Numbered from the stretch's first letter, positions 23,787-35,594 are shown. The stretch: DNA of 64,000 bases from Vicia villosa (GCF_029867415.1 NC_081182.1:16738497-16802496); one strand, 5' to 3'. Notes: generated by a model not told the origin, from the sequence alone. Program-made: numbers and translations.

Positions 23787-24968
23787 TGTTGAAAGTATTT
23801 TTGGGTAAATATTTTCGGTAATATATCGTATCCACAGGGATTGGTTAATATCACTGCCGTTCTATAGTTGTTTATTTTGAGTTAGGAAAATTGAGTTTGG
23901 TTTGTTTTATACTTCTAATATCAAAAGCAAATAATAAAATAAAAGCAAGTAAAGGACTTTGTGTTAACAATTAAAGAAAGATGTTGAGCCTTTAGGGTTC
24001 ATCAACCTAATCCTATACAATTATTAATTAATTCACAATGGAACAATCCTTTGAATCATTATCTTCACTTATCCTCAAATAAGATTCCATGTCTGCAAAT
24101 CAAATTAGATAACTTTTACCGGTATGAGATTCGATCTCTCCAAATATCAATAACGATAATAGTAATTAAGAACGATAATTATGAAAACCCAATTACAATT
24201 CCATCTCTGCAAATTGCAATTGAATCAATATAGTAACCTAGGGCAAAAGTTAAATCCTTTCTTTCGATCAAAGATTCAACGATAATTTAAGAATAAAAAC
24301 AAGGTTCCTTATTGATAATGAATTCAAATAATTGTTCACAGGAATTAATCAATGGTATTGTATATTCATAGGTTAACTACTACCTTAGACTCAACAAGAG
24401 GAATTTAGCTCTCCATAGACATGAAGAACACACAAGAATTAATGGAGGAATTCATCTTCATCAAAGGAATGTCTTCGCTTGATAGAGAATTGGTCTTCTA
24501 TTGATGATTGTGGCTGCACCTTCAGATTGCTCTCCTAATTTCGCTCTCTACAAAGTTCTCTACCAAGTTCTCTCTTCTCTTGGAAGCTAGGGCTTTTAAA
24601 TAGAAGTTTTGGGCTTTTAACGCCGAGGCCGCGGCGCGGCAACGGATGTGCGCGGCGCGATCACAAACAGAGACTTTGGCGCGGCGCTGGCTAGAACTCC
24701 CGCGGCGCGCCCTTGCCAAACTTCATCTTTTTTGCTTTGCCTTTGAGACTTCCAGCTTTCTTTCCTCTTCATGTTTTCCTAAAGTTCCAGTTCAACTCTA
24801 AACCTGCATCAATAATACCCACAAGTGATTCGATTTGCTTTACACATGAACTGAACCTTTTCAATTCAATTCTCACTAAAAACCTATGGATCCATCACAA
24901 TTTGCATTAGTTTAGAGAAGAAATCACTTATATTAACACATGAATTTACCATTAATTTACTCCTAACA
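23787..24968 (-). repeat. RT4 left LTR (sense 3' LTR)
   Basis: 1182 bp, starting TGTTGAAAGTATTTTTGGG on the plus strand and ending CTCCTAACA. It contains a sharply bounded GC-rich patch at 24620-24716 with repeated GCGCGGCGC-type motifs in otherwise AT-rich sequence. Confidence 0.9.
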
Positions 24969-24985
24969 AACTCTCCCCAACTTAG
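24969..24985 (-). other. RT4 polypurine tract
   Basis: The minus strand reads AGTTGGGGAGAGTT immediately before the LTR start TGTTAGGAG. Confidence 0.7.
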
Positions 24986-26595
24986 AGTTTTGTTTGTCCC
25001 TAAACAAAATTACTTACCTCCAGCAAAGTTTACCGACAATCATGCAACAGGTTTTTCAAAAAGGTTTTCTCAAGTGGTTCAATACAGTAACTAAGTCAAA
25101 TACTCCTCTTCTACCTGCAAACTCAGAATATACACATGAAACAAACTTTGAAAGCAAATTACCTCCAGAAGTTCAAAACACTACACAATTATAATTGAAT
25201 CAGCACTAATCACTCTCATCAAAAAGTATGATGAATAAAAGAGGGGTTAAACACTCATCCAAACAATTAAATCAACAAAGATCCATATCATACGTTCACC
25301 AAATTGTTAGCATCAAGTCGTGTAGAATCTGAGAATCAGAAGGTCTTTCTATGGTTGTAATGTGGTTTAGATTCAAAGAAAAGAAGATAATCAAGGGTTG
25401 TTCCTAATATAGGGAAGCATCCAATTCATAACTTATTTCTTTTTCTCTAAAACTCTACTTCCTTTACCTGTCCATCTTTTTTTTTCATTCATTCGTAGCT
25501 TGATTCTTTTTTTTTTTCTCTTTTTTTTTCAACAACCGTTATATTCAAACGTTGTTACTTCTTTCTCTCTTTTTTTTTTTCAAGCTACGAATTTCTTTTA
25601 TCCTTCACAGATTACCACATGTACTTACTCTTCTTTTGAATGTGACTCTCCCCAACTTGAAGATCAACCTATATGCAGATTATATGAATGCTCCCCTACT
25701 TTCTAAAAAGGGTCAAAGAGAAAACACATCACCAAATTTTATGGTTGATGATCCAGAACAAAACTCTTTATTGAGATCAAAACTCACCAGGTATTTTCCT
25801 TGGTGCATATTATGATGCTTATCTCGACCTCAGGCTCAAAGAATGGTTAGCAAAAGATCACACTCTCACAGAAGAAAATAAGTTTTACGTTAGAATAGGC
25901 TAAAAGAACTCTCAAATTCAAACAATTGCCTAAATCACTTCCACAGATTTCCACAGACGATGCGACAACCGGTTTAGCATGATACGAACAAGGCAAAATA
26001 ATTGATGGTCTCCTGCATATAGTAAACAATGGAAGGCTTTCCTCACAATGGTTAAGGCTAAACCGATCCAATAAAATAGTGTACCATAAAGAGCTTCTGT
26101 CAAGTATTTACTAACAACCTAAATTTCATGCACACATTAGCAGTTTGAGTTCAAAAATTCATACCTGCTTTGTCATTTTATTGAAAAAGAAAGTGAAAAT
26201 TTAATTTTCTCAAAAAAAATTTCACTCACTACCACTTTCATGCATGTTGCTCCTTTGTCGGTGCTTTGCTTGAGATTCTCATTCTGTTGTGGGACTACTT
26301 ACTCTAAATGGGAGTACATAATTAAAAAAAAACAGAAACTAGAAACTTTGAACAATTCAAAAATAAATAGGTCCACCCCCCAAACTTGAACTAAACATTG
26401 ACCTCAATGTTTCGTAACAAATCCGAGAGGGTGACTTACAGAGAGTAACGCAATATCAATTGCTGCCTCCTAGCTTTCACCAGACGGGTTCCCTGATTAT
26501 TTCCTGAAATAAAAACAAAACATTAGAAGTGTGGGTTACCTCCCACAAAGTGCTTCGTTTAACGTCGCATGGCTCGACGGTTCATGGTTGAATCA
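24986..26595. other. RT4 noncoding region downstream of the gag-like ORF
   Basis: In the sense orientation this lies between the stop of the ORF and the 3' LTR, where pol would be in an autonomous Athila element. I see no reverse transcriptase or integrase motif. A purine-rich stretch (minus strand) sits at about 25485-25585. Confidence 0.6.
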
Positions 26596-27945
26596 TCAAC
26601 CAATGTCTCTTTTCCTTGGTACTTTTCTTACCAATGTGAAGCCCCAAAAGTATTTCATGTTTGCTTGTTTGGTTTCTTCATCCTTAATTCTTACCCCTTC
26701 AACTCGCGATCTCTCTTCCTTCATTTGTTTTTTCCTCTCCTCAAGAGAGATAACCTCCTTACCCGTTACTTTCTTCGTCGGTGAGAACCTATCCTTGACA
26801 AAAGTTGGCTTTAACTTTAAACCTTCTAAAAATGGGATGGGGATTTGCAAACGGCTAAACATTTCCATTGGTCGAAAGCAATGAATCTCCTTCCCTTCTT
26901 TATTAGGAACTTGTGGAGGAAGTAACTCCAATGAGAGGTTATGCTCATTTGCATTACTACTCTTCTTCAACTCTAAGTCCACCCTATTCTCTTTTGAAAA
27001 AGTTTCAACTTTTGAAGTTTCTAACTCATTCACAACTTCTTTAATTATATCCTCCTTTTTTGTTCCTTCGACTAACACATCATCTACTTTTTTAGGCGGT
27101 CTTGGATAAGGTAGCTTCATTGCGAGCTCATACTCAACTTCTATATTTTTCTTGACGTTTCCATACTCTATGTTATCCTTTTCAACAACATCTTCTTTGT
27201 CATCAACTTCCTCCTCCAATCTCTTCTTTCCATCATCCTCACCAATCACTTTTACACTCCTTACAGAAGTAGCATTGCAAGTTTCTACATAAGTCGCATG
27301 GTTTTGAAAAGTTGAGACTTGACTTACGTTTTGCTCGGTTAAGAATTTGGTAAGTTGAGCATCTCGAATTTCCCGGTTCTGTTGAATGGTTGAAGAGAGT
27401 TGCATGAATTGATTCATGGTTTCCTCTAACTCAGAGGGTCCACTTTGATAACCTTGATTATACTGTGAAAGCCCTTGTTGTTGATTTGTCATTGACATTT
27501 GTATGTACTGATTCATGATCTCTTCCAACTTAGATTGCCCTCCTTGTTGTTGTGGCGATGATTGAGTGTAAGGTTGAAAGGCTTGTTGTTGATACCCTTG
27601 ATTCGGTGGCCTTTGTTGGTACCCTTGATTGTTATATCTTGGCGGATAGCCTTGTTGGTATGGCTGATTTTGATATTGATACGGCCTTTGTCCTTGGTTA
27701 TTATTCATGTAATTCACTTCTTCTTCTTGCACTGGTGGACAGAATCCTGTTTGATGATAATCATGGTTAGCCATATGATACTCCATCGTATCTTCCGGTG
27801 TGCCCCATCCGCTATCATAAAACTCATTAACTTGAGGTGTGAACTGTGACACACTTTGAAGGAGATACTCCATTTGTTGAAAAAGGATCTCGTTTTGAGC
27901 ATGAATCGCGTCATTTATATGTGGGTCAAACATTCTGAGAAACAA
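26596..27945 (-). CDS. Athila-like gag-type polyprotein fragment of RT4
   Basis: A 449-residue open frame in the sense strand of RT4. The N-terminal part (MFLRMFDPHIND...) is followed at about 78-165 by a Q/Y/N/P/G-rich low-complexity stretch with QGYQQ-type repeats, and by two similar segments, MNQYIQMSMTNQQQ and MNQFMQLSSTIQQ. A charged middle part follows. At about 355-385 RLQIPIPFLEGLKLKPTFVK matches the region after gag in Athila-type polyproteins (usually L-x-I-N-I-P-F-x-E-A-L-E-Q-M-P-x-Y-V-K), with a basic stretch behind it. The capsid domain expected at the N-terminus is not recognisable, and protease/RT do not follow. It is probably an internal remnant kept open by recent insertion or by a role in the non-autonomous family. 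The coding status is clear as an open frame; the function is inferred. Confidence 0.65.
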   Translation of the reverse strand: MFLRMFDPHINDAIHAQNEILFQQMEYLLQSVSQFTPQVNEFYDSGWGTPEDTMEYHMANHDYHQTGFCPPVQEEEVNYMNNNQGQRPYQYQNQPYQQGYPPRYNNQGYQQRPPNQGYQQQAFQPYTQSSPQQQGGQSKLEEIMNQYIQMSMTNQQQGLSQYNQGYQSGPSELEETMNQFMQLSSTIQQNREIRDAQLTKFLTEQNVSQVSTFQNHATYVETCNATSVRSVKVIGEDDGKKRLEEEVDDKEDVVEKDNIEYGNVKKNIEVEYELAMKLPYPRPPKKVDDVLVEGTKKEDIIKEVVNELETSKVETFSKENRVDLELKKSSNANEHNLSLELLPPQVPNKEGKEIHCFRPMEMFSRLQIPIPFLEGLKLKPTFVKDRFSPTKKVTGKEVISLEERKKQMKEERSRVEGVRIKDEETKQANMKYFWGFTLVRKVPRKRDIG

Positions 27946-28319
27946 ACATCTACAAGACTAGCAAACAAGTGAAATAACAAGATAAAAAAAATTATACAAA
28001 AATCAAAATTAAAAGACTATTGCAATAACAAAATCTAAAATAAGGTAATTAACTAAAAATCTAAAATAAGGGAACTAAACTAAAAATCTAAAATTTAGGA
28101 ACTAAACAAAAATTCTAAAATAAAGGAACTAAACTAAAAATCTAAAATTAAGGAACTAAACAAAAAAAATCTAAAATTAAGTAATTAAACAAAAAATCTA
28201 AAAATAAGTAACTAAACAAAAAATCTAAAAATAAGTAAATAACTACAAATAATATAACTAAAAATAAGGAAATAACTCAAAATAAAAGACTATTGCAATG
28301 CGTGCAATATTGACACCAA
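27946..28319. other. RT4 leader with degenerate CTAAAATAAGGAACTAAAC repeats
   Basis: About ten imperfect units of 19-24 bp of the type AAAATCTAAAATTAAGGAAC lie at 28030-28280 between the gag-like ORF and the primer site. They are noncoding. Confidence 0.7.
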
Positions 28320-28337
28320 TCCCCGGCAACGGCGCCA
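28320..28337 (-). other. RT4 primer binding site
   Basis: The minus strand reads TGGCGCCGTTGCCGGGGA three bases after the sense 5' LTR end, the Athila/Cyclops-type primer site. Confidence 0.75.
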
Positions 28338-28340
28338 ATT

Positions 28341-29522
28341 TGTTGAAAGTATTTTTGGGTAAATATTTTCGGTAATATATCGTATCCACAGGGATTGGTT
28401 AATATCACTGCCGTTCTATAGTTGTTTATTTTGAGTTAGGAAAATTGAGTTTGGTTTGTTTTATACTTCTAATATCAAAAGCAAATAATAAAATAAAAGC
28501 AAGTAAAGGACTTTGTGTTAACAATTAAAGAAAGATGTTGAGCCTTTAGGGTTCATCAACCTAATCCTATACAATTATTAATTAATTCACAATGGAACAA
28601 TCCTTTGAATCATTATCTTCACTTATCCTCAAATAAGATTCCATGTCTGCAAATCAAATTAGATAACTTTTACCGGTATGAGATTCGATCTCTCCAAATA
28701 TCAATAACGATAATAGTAATTAAGAACGATAATTATGAAAACCCAATTACAATTCCATCTCTGCAAATTGCAATTGAATCAATATAGTAACCTAGGGCAA
28801 AAGTTAAATCCTTTCTTTCGATCAAAGATTCAACGATAATTTAAGAATAAAAACAAGGTTCCTTATTGATAATGAATTCAAATAATTGTTCACAAGAATT
28901 AATCAATGGTATTGTATATTCATAGGTTAACTACTACCTTAGACTCAACAAGAGGAATTTAGCTCTCCATAGACATGAAGAACACACAAGAATTAATGGA
29001 GGAATTCATCTTCATCAAAGGAATGTCTTCGCTTGATAGAGAATTGGTCTTCTATTGATGATTGTGGCTGCACCTTCAGATTGCTCTCCTAATTTCGCTC
29101 TCTACAAAGTTCTCTACCAAGTTCTCTCTTCTCTTGGAAGCTAGGGCTTTTAAATAGAAGTTTTGGGCTTTTAACGCCGAGGCTGCGGCGCGGCAACGGA
29201 TGTGCGCGGCGCGATCACAAACAGAGACTTTGGCGCGGCGCTGGCTAGAACTCCCGCGGCGCGCCCTTGCCAAACTTCATCTTTTTTGCTTTGCCTTTGA
29301 GACTTCCAGCTTTCTTTCCTCTTCATGTTTTCCTAAAGTTCCAGTTCAACTCTAAACCTGCATCAATAATACCCACAAGTGATTCGATTTGCTTTACACA
29401 TGAACTGAACCTTTTCAATTCAATTCTCACTAAAAACCTATGGATCCATCACAATTTGCATTAGTTTAGAGAAGAAATCACTTATATTAACACATGAATT
29501 TACCATTAATTTACTCCTAACA
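28341..29522 (-). repeat. RT4 right LTR (sense 5' LTR)
   Basis: 1182 bp, with the same ends and GC-rich patch (29174-29270) as the left copy. Differences noted by eye: one C/T in the GC patch and one G/A near 28894. Confidence 0.9.
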
Positions 29523-29527
29523 GTGCT

Positions 29528-30348
29528 TCAAGAATATATTTGAATCCTCAAAAGTCTCTGAATCTCTTCCAAACTCAGAAACCGAATTCAATAATTTCTT
29601 GGATATTTGGGATCTTGAACGTGTTCCTATGCCTGCAAAATCCTTGTCCACCGAATCCCCTTTTTTTGATTTCTGTTCTCAGTATATATACAAGTGATTT
29701 TAGGTTTAAGAACTTGAATCAAATCCCTCATATTTTGGATGATTGTAATTTGGTTTTGAATAGATATTGAATCCTTCCTTTTTAGTCTTCAATCAGATTC
29801 TACTCAATCCAATCTTACATGATTCCAAAAAATCAGAAATCAATTTCCCATGATTCCAATAATTCAGAATTTTGGCTTCTAAAAAAAATCAAAATCTGAC
29901 TTAATCTAATCCAATTATTCCATAATTTTTTATGATTTTATTTAATATTTTAAATGAATAAAAAACTCAAATAAATATTAATAAATCCATAAAAAAATAA
30001 AAAAATGTGGAATTAGAGATTTCTCTTAAAGTCATGGGCTTGGACTTTATTTCTATTTGCACCTAAAGACCAAAAAGAAAATAGAATGATATGTAAATAT
30101 AATAAAATGATTCACTAATTTTAATTAAAATTCAACTTAAATTTAAATTGAATTAAAAAATATAATTGTAATCCTAAAAAGGGTTAGTGAACTGAAAATA
30201 TTGTTAAATCGTAAAAACGACCAAAATACGCAAAGATGTACGTGTAATACATATTTTCGAAAAAAAATGCAAAATCAAGTTAATTTGTAGATGATATGCA
30301 AAGCACACGCTTAAAAAGAATCTGGAGGGCAAATTTTGGGGTATGACA
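29528..30348 (-). repeat. RT3 right LTR, second part
   Basis: It resumes at TCAAGAATATATTTGAATCC, matching 15062-15882 of the left LTR, and ends GGGGTATGACA before the target duplication GCCCT. Confidence 0.85.
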
Positions 30349-31275
30349 GCCCTGAATTCCTAAGATCCTTGAAAGGGTTAGTTAAATCATGTTATGCTCA
30401 TGATGTCATGTAGATGCAATGCATTAAGTAAAGCATAAGGTCAAATTGTCCTACAGGCAAATCCTGCAAGAAAGTAGAAAGTTAAAGCGTAAGGTAATGA
30501 GGACGAAATGTTCTACAAGCAATCCTGCAAGGAAATAGAAAGTTAGCGCATAAGGTAATGAGGACGAAATGTCCTACAAGCAATCCTGCAAGGAAATAGA
30601 AAGTTAGAGCATAAGGTAATGAGGACGAAATGTCCTACAAGCAATCCTGCAAGGAAATAAAAAGTTAGATAACAAACAGGTCACACAAGAGTCCTTAGGT
30701 TTAAAGGCTTGCATGAAGTTGGTAGGTAAGTACCCCCCCCCACTGAAGTTAAGTTGGTTTAACCTGTCCTATATAAAGATCGGGTTCTAGGGAGCTCATA
30801 TCACTGACCTTTCTCGAAGGCGCTTATCTCAGTTCGACAATCGAATCACCAACCAAGAAGGTCCTGAAAGTCCCGTCCATATGAGTGTAGCTTCGAGTAT
30901 CAACCAACTTCGGTCGGAACCAAAGCCAGCTATCTCGCTACTTGCTAATAGGCCAAAGTCAAGTTCAACTAGGGTTCTAGGGCGAATTAGTGCTTAATGA
31001 CACCACGCAGCAGCCAAGTGTTTCCTTAAGTCGGATCCCAAGGAACACCAGGACAAACAAATGTGTCACACTAACGATGGCCACCAGATCAACCACATCA
31101 GTATACGCTGTGCAGTCTCCTTGGTCTCATGCCATTTACCTAAGGTTCTCAGATCCGGGTTAGGATCTTTCACACAAGTAAATACCCAAAACAACCTTTG
31201 AAATATAAAGCAGACAAATCAAACAATTAAAGTGAATCCTAAACTCTAAGGTAACCCCTCTTTTAATCGAAAGCA
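30349..31275. other. RT2 5' noncoding leader
   Basis: This is the continuation of the RT2 leader after RT3, resuming at GCCCTGAATTCC and leading to the RT2 primer site. It contains the tandem repeat at 30424-30669. No coding sequence is seen. Confidence 0.7.
30424..30669. repeat. Four-copy 61-62-bp tandem repeat in the RT2 leader
   Basis: Units contain GCATAAGGTAATGAGGACGA followed by AATGTCCTACAAGCAATCCT. The first unit is diverged; the other three are nearly identical. The RT3 leader has only traces of this repeat. Confidence 0.85.
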
Positions 31276-31293
31276 TCCCCAGCAGAGTCGCCA
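31276..31293 (-). other. RT2 primer binding site (tRNA-Arg type)
   Basis: The minus strand reads TGGCGACTCTGCTGGGGA, four bases after the sense 5' LTR end. It is identical to the RT3 site. Confidence 0.75.
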
Positions 31294-31297
31294 GTTC

Positions 31298-34200
31298 TGT
31301 AACACGGTGAACTGACTTTTATTAATCGAAATGTTGCGGTTAAGCATGAGTCGCCACCGACTTTTATTTTATCCAATTTTAGGAAAGGCTAAAAGAACCG
31401 AAAAAGACCTTTAAAAGATTTTGAGTTCGGGGGGTAGGTTATACAAAGGGAAGGTGTAAGGCACCCTTTGCATCCATGGTTATCCATGGGCTCTTAATTG
31501 CTTAGCTCACTTGTTTGTTTGAAAAGTTTGAAGTGTCGTGTGTGAATAGTAAAAAGATTTCGTTTAAGGACTTTAGCTTGTAAATAAGCGTAGCCTTGTT
31601 TTGAAAGTATTTGGAAAAGAGGTGTGAAAAGTAAAAACTTTGAAGAAGAACTTTAGCTTGTAAATAAGCGTAGTCTTTTGAAAAGTATATGAGAATTAGC
31701 GGGAAAAGGAGTTTGAATTTGAATTTTGAATTGAGCAAGCAATTAATAGCAACTTACCCTAAGTTTAAAAAAACGTTCTTTTAGCTTTTTAGGCGGAAGG
31801 ATCTATCCATACCATAAAGGGTAGGAAGTCTTTCAATTGGATGTGCGGGTCATCGAGAAACGTATCGTTCGCCATAAGACTGTCCCATGCCATAAAGAGG
31901 GCAGGTAGTATAGGGGAAGGATAGAATAGTCATTAATCTTTTAGGCATTATGCGAGGATACCTTAGTAATGGGGACAAACATCATGTTTTTACTGAGGCA
32001 CCTTCGAGGGACAAAACTGATGATGATAATGAACTTAGGGCAACATTTGTTTTGCTTTAGGTATCCTCGGAATCAATGGACTTTGACTATTTAGTACAAT
32101 TAAAGGCAACAAGAGTAAGGCAACCAATTAACAAGGCAACAGGCAACAAGAGGGGTTACCCTAAAGGTGTGTGGGTGCAACAATCACGTGATTGAATTCA
32201 GATATTTAATCTTGTATGGTTAGTGATCTAACGTTTGATTGATAATCTTGCACTCCCTAATTTACTAACCACGCAGTTAATATTGTGCGAAAATTAAAAT
32301 GCAAAAAAACATAAAGTCCTACGCTATTACAATAAACACCTGCGAGTGGGAAAAATAAAGGCAAGAAATAAAACCTATAACTATTACAAAAACCTTGCAT
32401 GCTATACACATTTTCTAGAATTTAAATAGATTAAAATAAAGGCAGAAAAGTAAATAAATAATTAAAATTAAAGGCAGAAATTTAAATAAATGCAAAAATT
32501 AAATAAATAATTTAAAACATGCGACATACAATGGAGTGGGAGATGAGAAGAGAAATTCGCGCATAAAATATAGTTAAGAAAAACCAGGGTTAAAAACCTT
32601 ATGGCTAAAAAAACCTAGCCTACAGTTTGATAGACAACCCTTACATTGTTGATATGACTCTGATAAAAGGCTGAAACCTGACTATGATTAAATTGTAAAC
32701 CTAAAATTACTAATTATTAAACCCTAATAATATTAGCCTAAACTTGCCCTGGAAACCCTAATTTGATTAACCTAAAATTGATCTAACTTAAATTAATTAA
32801 CCCTAAATTAATCATTTAATTATTAATCTTAATTAAATCCTAATTATGTAGAAATGTTAAATTGACTAAAACCTAATATCTAATTTAAATCCTAATAATA
32901 TACCAACTAATTAGAACTAAACCTAATTTTAATTTTAATTGGTTGAATAAAAAGAACTAAACAATAACCAAAAAAAAGAAATAAAATAATCAAATAATAA
33001 AAAGAAACAAAAACCTGGGCGATAATAATTCTGTGTGGAGGACCTGTGAGGGTCCACGGTGGAATTGCGCTTTCTGGACCGCTGGATTAATCTCCGTGAC
33101 ATTCTGATGGTTGATATTGATTGGCACACCATGCACGCGCGGAGCCTCATCACGCTGGATTCTGTGAACACCAACACCTCAACTGGGAAGTAAAAAAATA
33201 AAGAAACTGAAAGGCGTGAGGCCCCCAGGGATCGAACCCACGCATAAGGGTTCTTTCTCGCTCTTTGCCACTTGAACCATACACCATTCATGTCATTTGC
33301 ACACGTGAAAGAGTATAGATAATCAAACAATTGGCTAAATGCAAAATTAAAAAAAAATAGTCAAAACCTGGGGCCTACCACTCTGCTAACTATCCAATTG
33401 CAAACGGAGAGAGGGATTGGAAATATTGACTCACAAATGGAGAGTGGCCACGTAACGGTCAACCTTTCAAACGCAACTATTCATTGTCTTCTTCATCCTC
33501 CATGCAGAATTACCTGCGAAAACTCCCGCGACATTACCTGCGGATTTATCCACGGGTTCTTCATCTTTGCACCTGCGATTTTTGAAACTCATACAAAACA
33601 TGGTTCAAACTCACATAAACGTGCCCAGATCTCCTAAATCGACGTCTCTGGACTCAATGATGACCTCGTTAAGGATTGAAACGGCCTTCCCGTAAGGGTT
33701 CGAAGAACAACATGAAGCTTGCCCTAACAATGGCATTTATGTAACAATGCGTTTAGACCCTCATGTACACGTCCAGTCCTGTTCTAAATGACCTAGGGAA
33801 CACATTAGTATCATCCATTCACATTAAAACACAGCAACACGCGAAATACAACAATCAGAAACATGATGGATTTTGGTGATTATGATATCCGGATTTTAGG
33901 TGCAATCACGTGTTATAAAATACCTGGACTTACTCTATGACTCTTCAGGAATTGAATGGTATGAATGGGAGTTTTTGGAATTCGTGGAATCACCACTTTT
34001 GCTTGTGCCCTAGTTCTTGATATTTTTTTGCACCTTTGAAACCCTACTTTGCTTGGCCAAAATTCGTCCCCTCTATCATTAGGGTTAATGTGCATATATA
34101 CTAGAAGCCTTAGGTTAATTTTGTGGGCTTGGATAATAGGTTTTTAGGAGAGAAAAATATTTGGATGAAAATTCTATGATTCTTTCTATACTTTGCATAA

Positions 34201-35273
34201 TGTCTTTTCCATGGCATGTTCCACGAACTTGGGCTCTCTCTTATGATTATTTGGGCCTTCAAGTAATTAAAACCAAAGCCACGCATTTTATTCTATTTAT
34301 TTTGTAATTTTACTTAATTTATTTGATTTTTAATTGCATAAAACTCAAATAAATATAAATAAAGATCACAAAAATATGGGAGTTCATTTATAGGTCCTTA
34401 TTTAGGTCATGGGTGTGTTTGAAATCAAAATCTTAGGCCCATTAGTCCAAAAGTTCAAATTTAGGCAATTAGGGTTTGGTGTTTTTTTCTTGAAAATCGA
34501 CCAACTTGCGCCAATTATAACTCCTTCATTTTTTATTGTATGGAAGTGTTCTTGAGCTTTCTAGAAATCTTAGAGTGTCCTCTAAAGGATGCTTTTGGTT
34601 TCGTCTCGATTAAATATTCCATGCTCAAGTTATGAGCTTTGACCCAAAATGTGTTTTCGTTGACCTTTTCGGAGGACCTGTAATGTATTGGCTCCTATAT
34701 CTTAGATGAAGCATTTTTAGACCTGGCATGTGAGAGGCAAAGTTGTAGAGACTTCAATTTCCTTCAAAATGAGCTTTGGATGGGCAATTTTTGATGTTCC
34801 ATGTGAAAGTTATGGCCGGTCAAAGTTCAGTTGACTTTTCCTTTAAGAACCCTAATTTAGAAACTCAGGTTCTTGATGATTCTGGAGTTTTTCTTGATGA
34901 ATCATGATCAATACTTGATCAAATGATGAATGACACTTCACAATGAGCATGTTGACCAAAGATCAGAAGTTTGACTGGGGTTTGATCATAGTTTGACTTT
35001 TAGGTCAACTAGTCGATTATTGATCGTTCGGGCCATTGAGTGAGCAATCTTATGAAGCAGAGCTTGAAACTTGGCATAGAGGTTCTTTAAATCACATGAG
35101 AGACCATGGAGTCCACTTGAAGTACCAGAAGTTGATTTCTCTTTGGAGAAAATCAAAACCCTAGTTCATAGGCGTTCGTTTATGAGGGATGTCTATTCAG
35201 TCAGGTATTGAGACTTTGATATCCAAATGAGCCTGAGTATGAAAATGTGACGGGCAAATTTTGGGGTATGACA
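31298..35273 (-). repeat. RT2 right LTR (sense 5' LTR)
   Basis: 3976 bp, matching 4221-8198 along its whole length. It includes the tRNA-like segment at 33228-33279. Confidence 0.85.
33228..33279 (-). promoter_or_regulatory. tRNA-like A/B-box segment in the RT2 right LTR
   Basis: Same boxes as in the left LTR: B-box GGTTCGATCCC within 33228-33239 and A-box-like TGGTTCAAGTGG at 33268-33279, both on the minus strand. Confidence 0.45.
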
Positions 35274-35278
35274 GGGAG

Positions 35279-35580
35279 GCTCACTGAGATTTAGTAATCT
35301 CACCCCAATCAACTTATTTTTTTTCAGGTGCAGTTTAGTAGCTTTTGATAGATAGCCGGTTCGGATTGATGGCTTAAAGTGGTGTCGGCTCGAAGACCTC
35401 GTTGATTTTGACATTCCGCTGTGCAAGATCCATTAAAGACTCATGTATTGTGCTACTTAGTAGAATTTCGTGTTGTATTTTATATGGATCAAATATTATA
35501 CCTTGACTTGTGTATGTACTCAATATCAATTTTAACGTTTCATGCATAATATACTAGTCAGTTATGTATGGGGTGTTACA
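35279..35580 (+). repeat. RT1 5' LTR, second part
   Basis: It resumes after RT2 at GCTCACTGAGATTTAG, matching 41542-41844, and ends GTGTTACA. Together with 1929-4220 it restores a 2594-bp LTR. Confidence 0.85.
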
Positions 35581-35582
35581 GT

Positions 35583-35594
35583 TGGTATCAGAGC
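35583..35594 (+). other. RT1 primer binding site (initiator tRNA-Met type)
   Basis: TGGTATCAGAGC lies two bases after the 5' LTR, the common plant LTR-retrotransposon primer site. It fixes RT1 as plus-strand. Confidence 0.85.

Larger units (their letters stand above)
23787..29522 (-). mobile_element. RT4: Athila-like Ty3/gypsy element, gag-like ORF only
   Basis: Target duplication GTGCT at 23782-23786 and 29523-29527. Both LTRs are exactly 1182 bp (23787-24968 and 28341-29522) and I saw only about two differences between them, so this is the youngest insertion. The minus-strand primer site TGGCGCCGTTGCCGGGGA at 28320-28337 is the type shared by Athila/Cyclops-like elements; the purine tract TTGGGGAGAGTT precedes the sense 3' LTR (24969-24985). 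The internal 3.4 kb holds one 449-codon frame and no pol, so the element depended on a helper. Confidence 0.85.
12486..30348 (-). mobile_element. RT3: second Ogre-like LTR retrotransposon, with gag only, inside RT2
   Basis: The target duplication GCCCT is at 12481-12485 and 30349-30353. The LTRs start (sense, minus) TGTCATACCCCAAAATTTGC and end CCGTATTACA. The primer site TGGCGACTCTGCTGGGGA is at 21599-21616 on the minus strand and the purine tract at 15883-15897. The internal region of 5.7 kb (15883-21620) contains one open gag frame and otherwise noncoding sequence and arrays; pol is absent. It is related to RT2 but distinct: the LTR is 3397 bp rather than 3978 bp, with only patchy LTR similarity. 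The right LTR is split by RT4 and carries a 411-bp deletion. Confidence 0.85.
4221..35273 (-). mobile_element. RT2: Ogre-like (Tat lineage) LTR retrotransposon, non-autonomous
   Basis: It sits in the left LTR of RT1 with the 5-bp target duplication GGGAG at 4216-4220 and 35274-35278. The LTRs (4221-8198 and 31298-35273) are 3.98 kb long; in sense orientation they start TGTCATACCCCAAAATTTGC and end CCGTGTTACA. The sense strand is minus: the primer site TGGCGACTCTGCTGGGGA (the tRNA-Arg type known from Ogre elements) lies at 31276-31293 and the purine tract GAACAGGGGCAGC at 8199-8211. After RT3 is removed the internal region is about 5.2 kb and consists of tandem arrays, noncoding blocks and one broken gag piece. 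No protease, reverse transcriptase or integrase is visible, so mobility must have depended on a relative. Confidence 0.85.

Noticed and set aside
24522..24719. Alanine/arginine-rich 65-codon frame
   Set aside because: Produced by the GC-rich island of the RT4 LTR and repeated identically in the other LTR.
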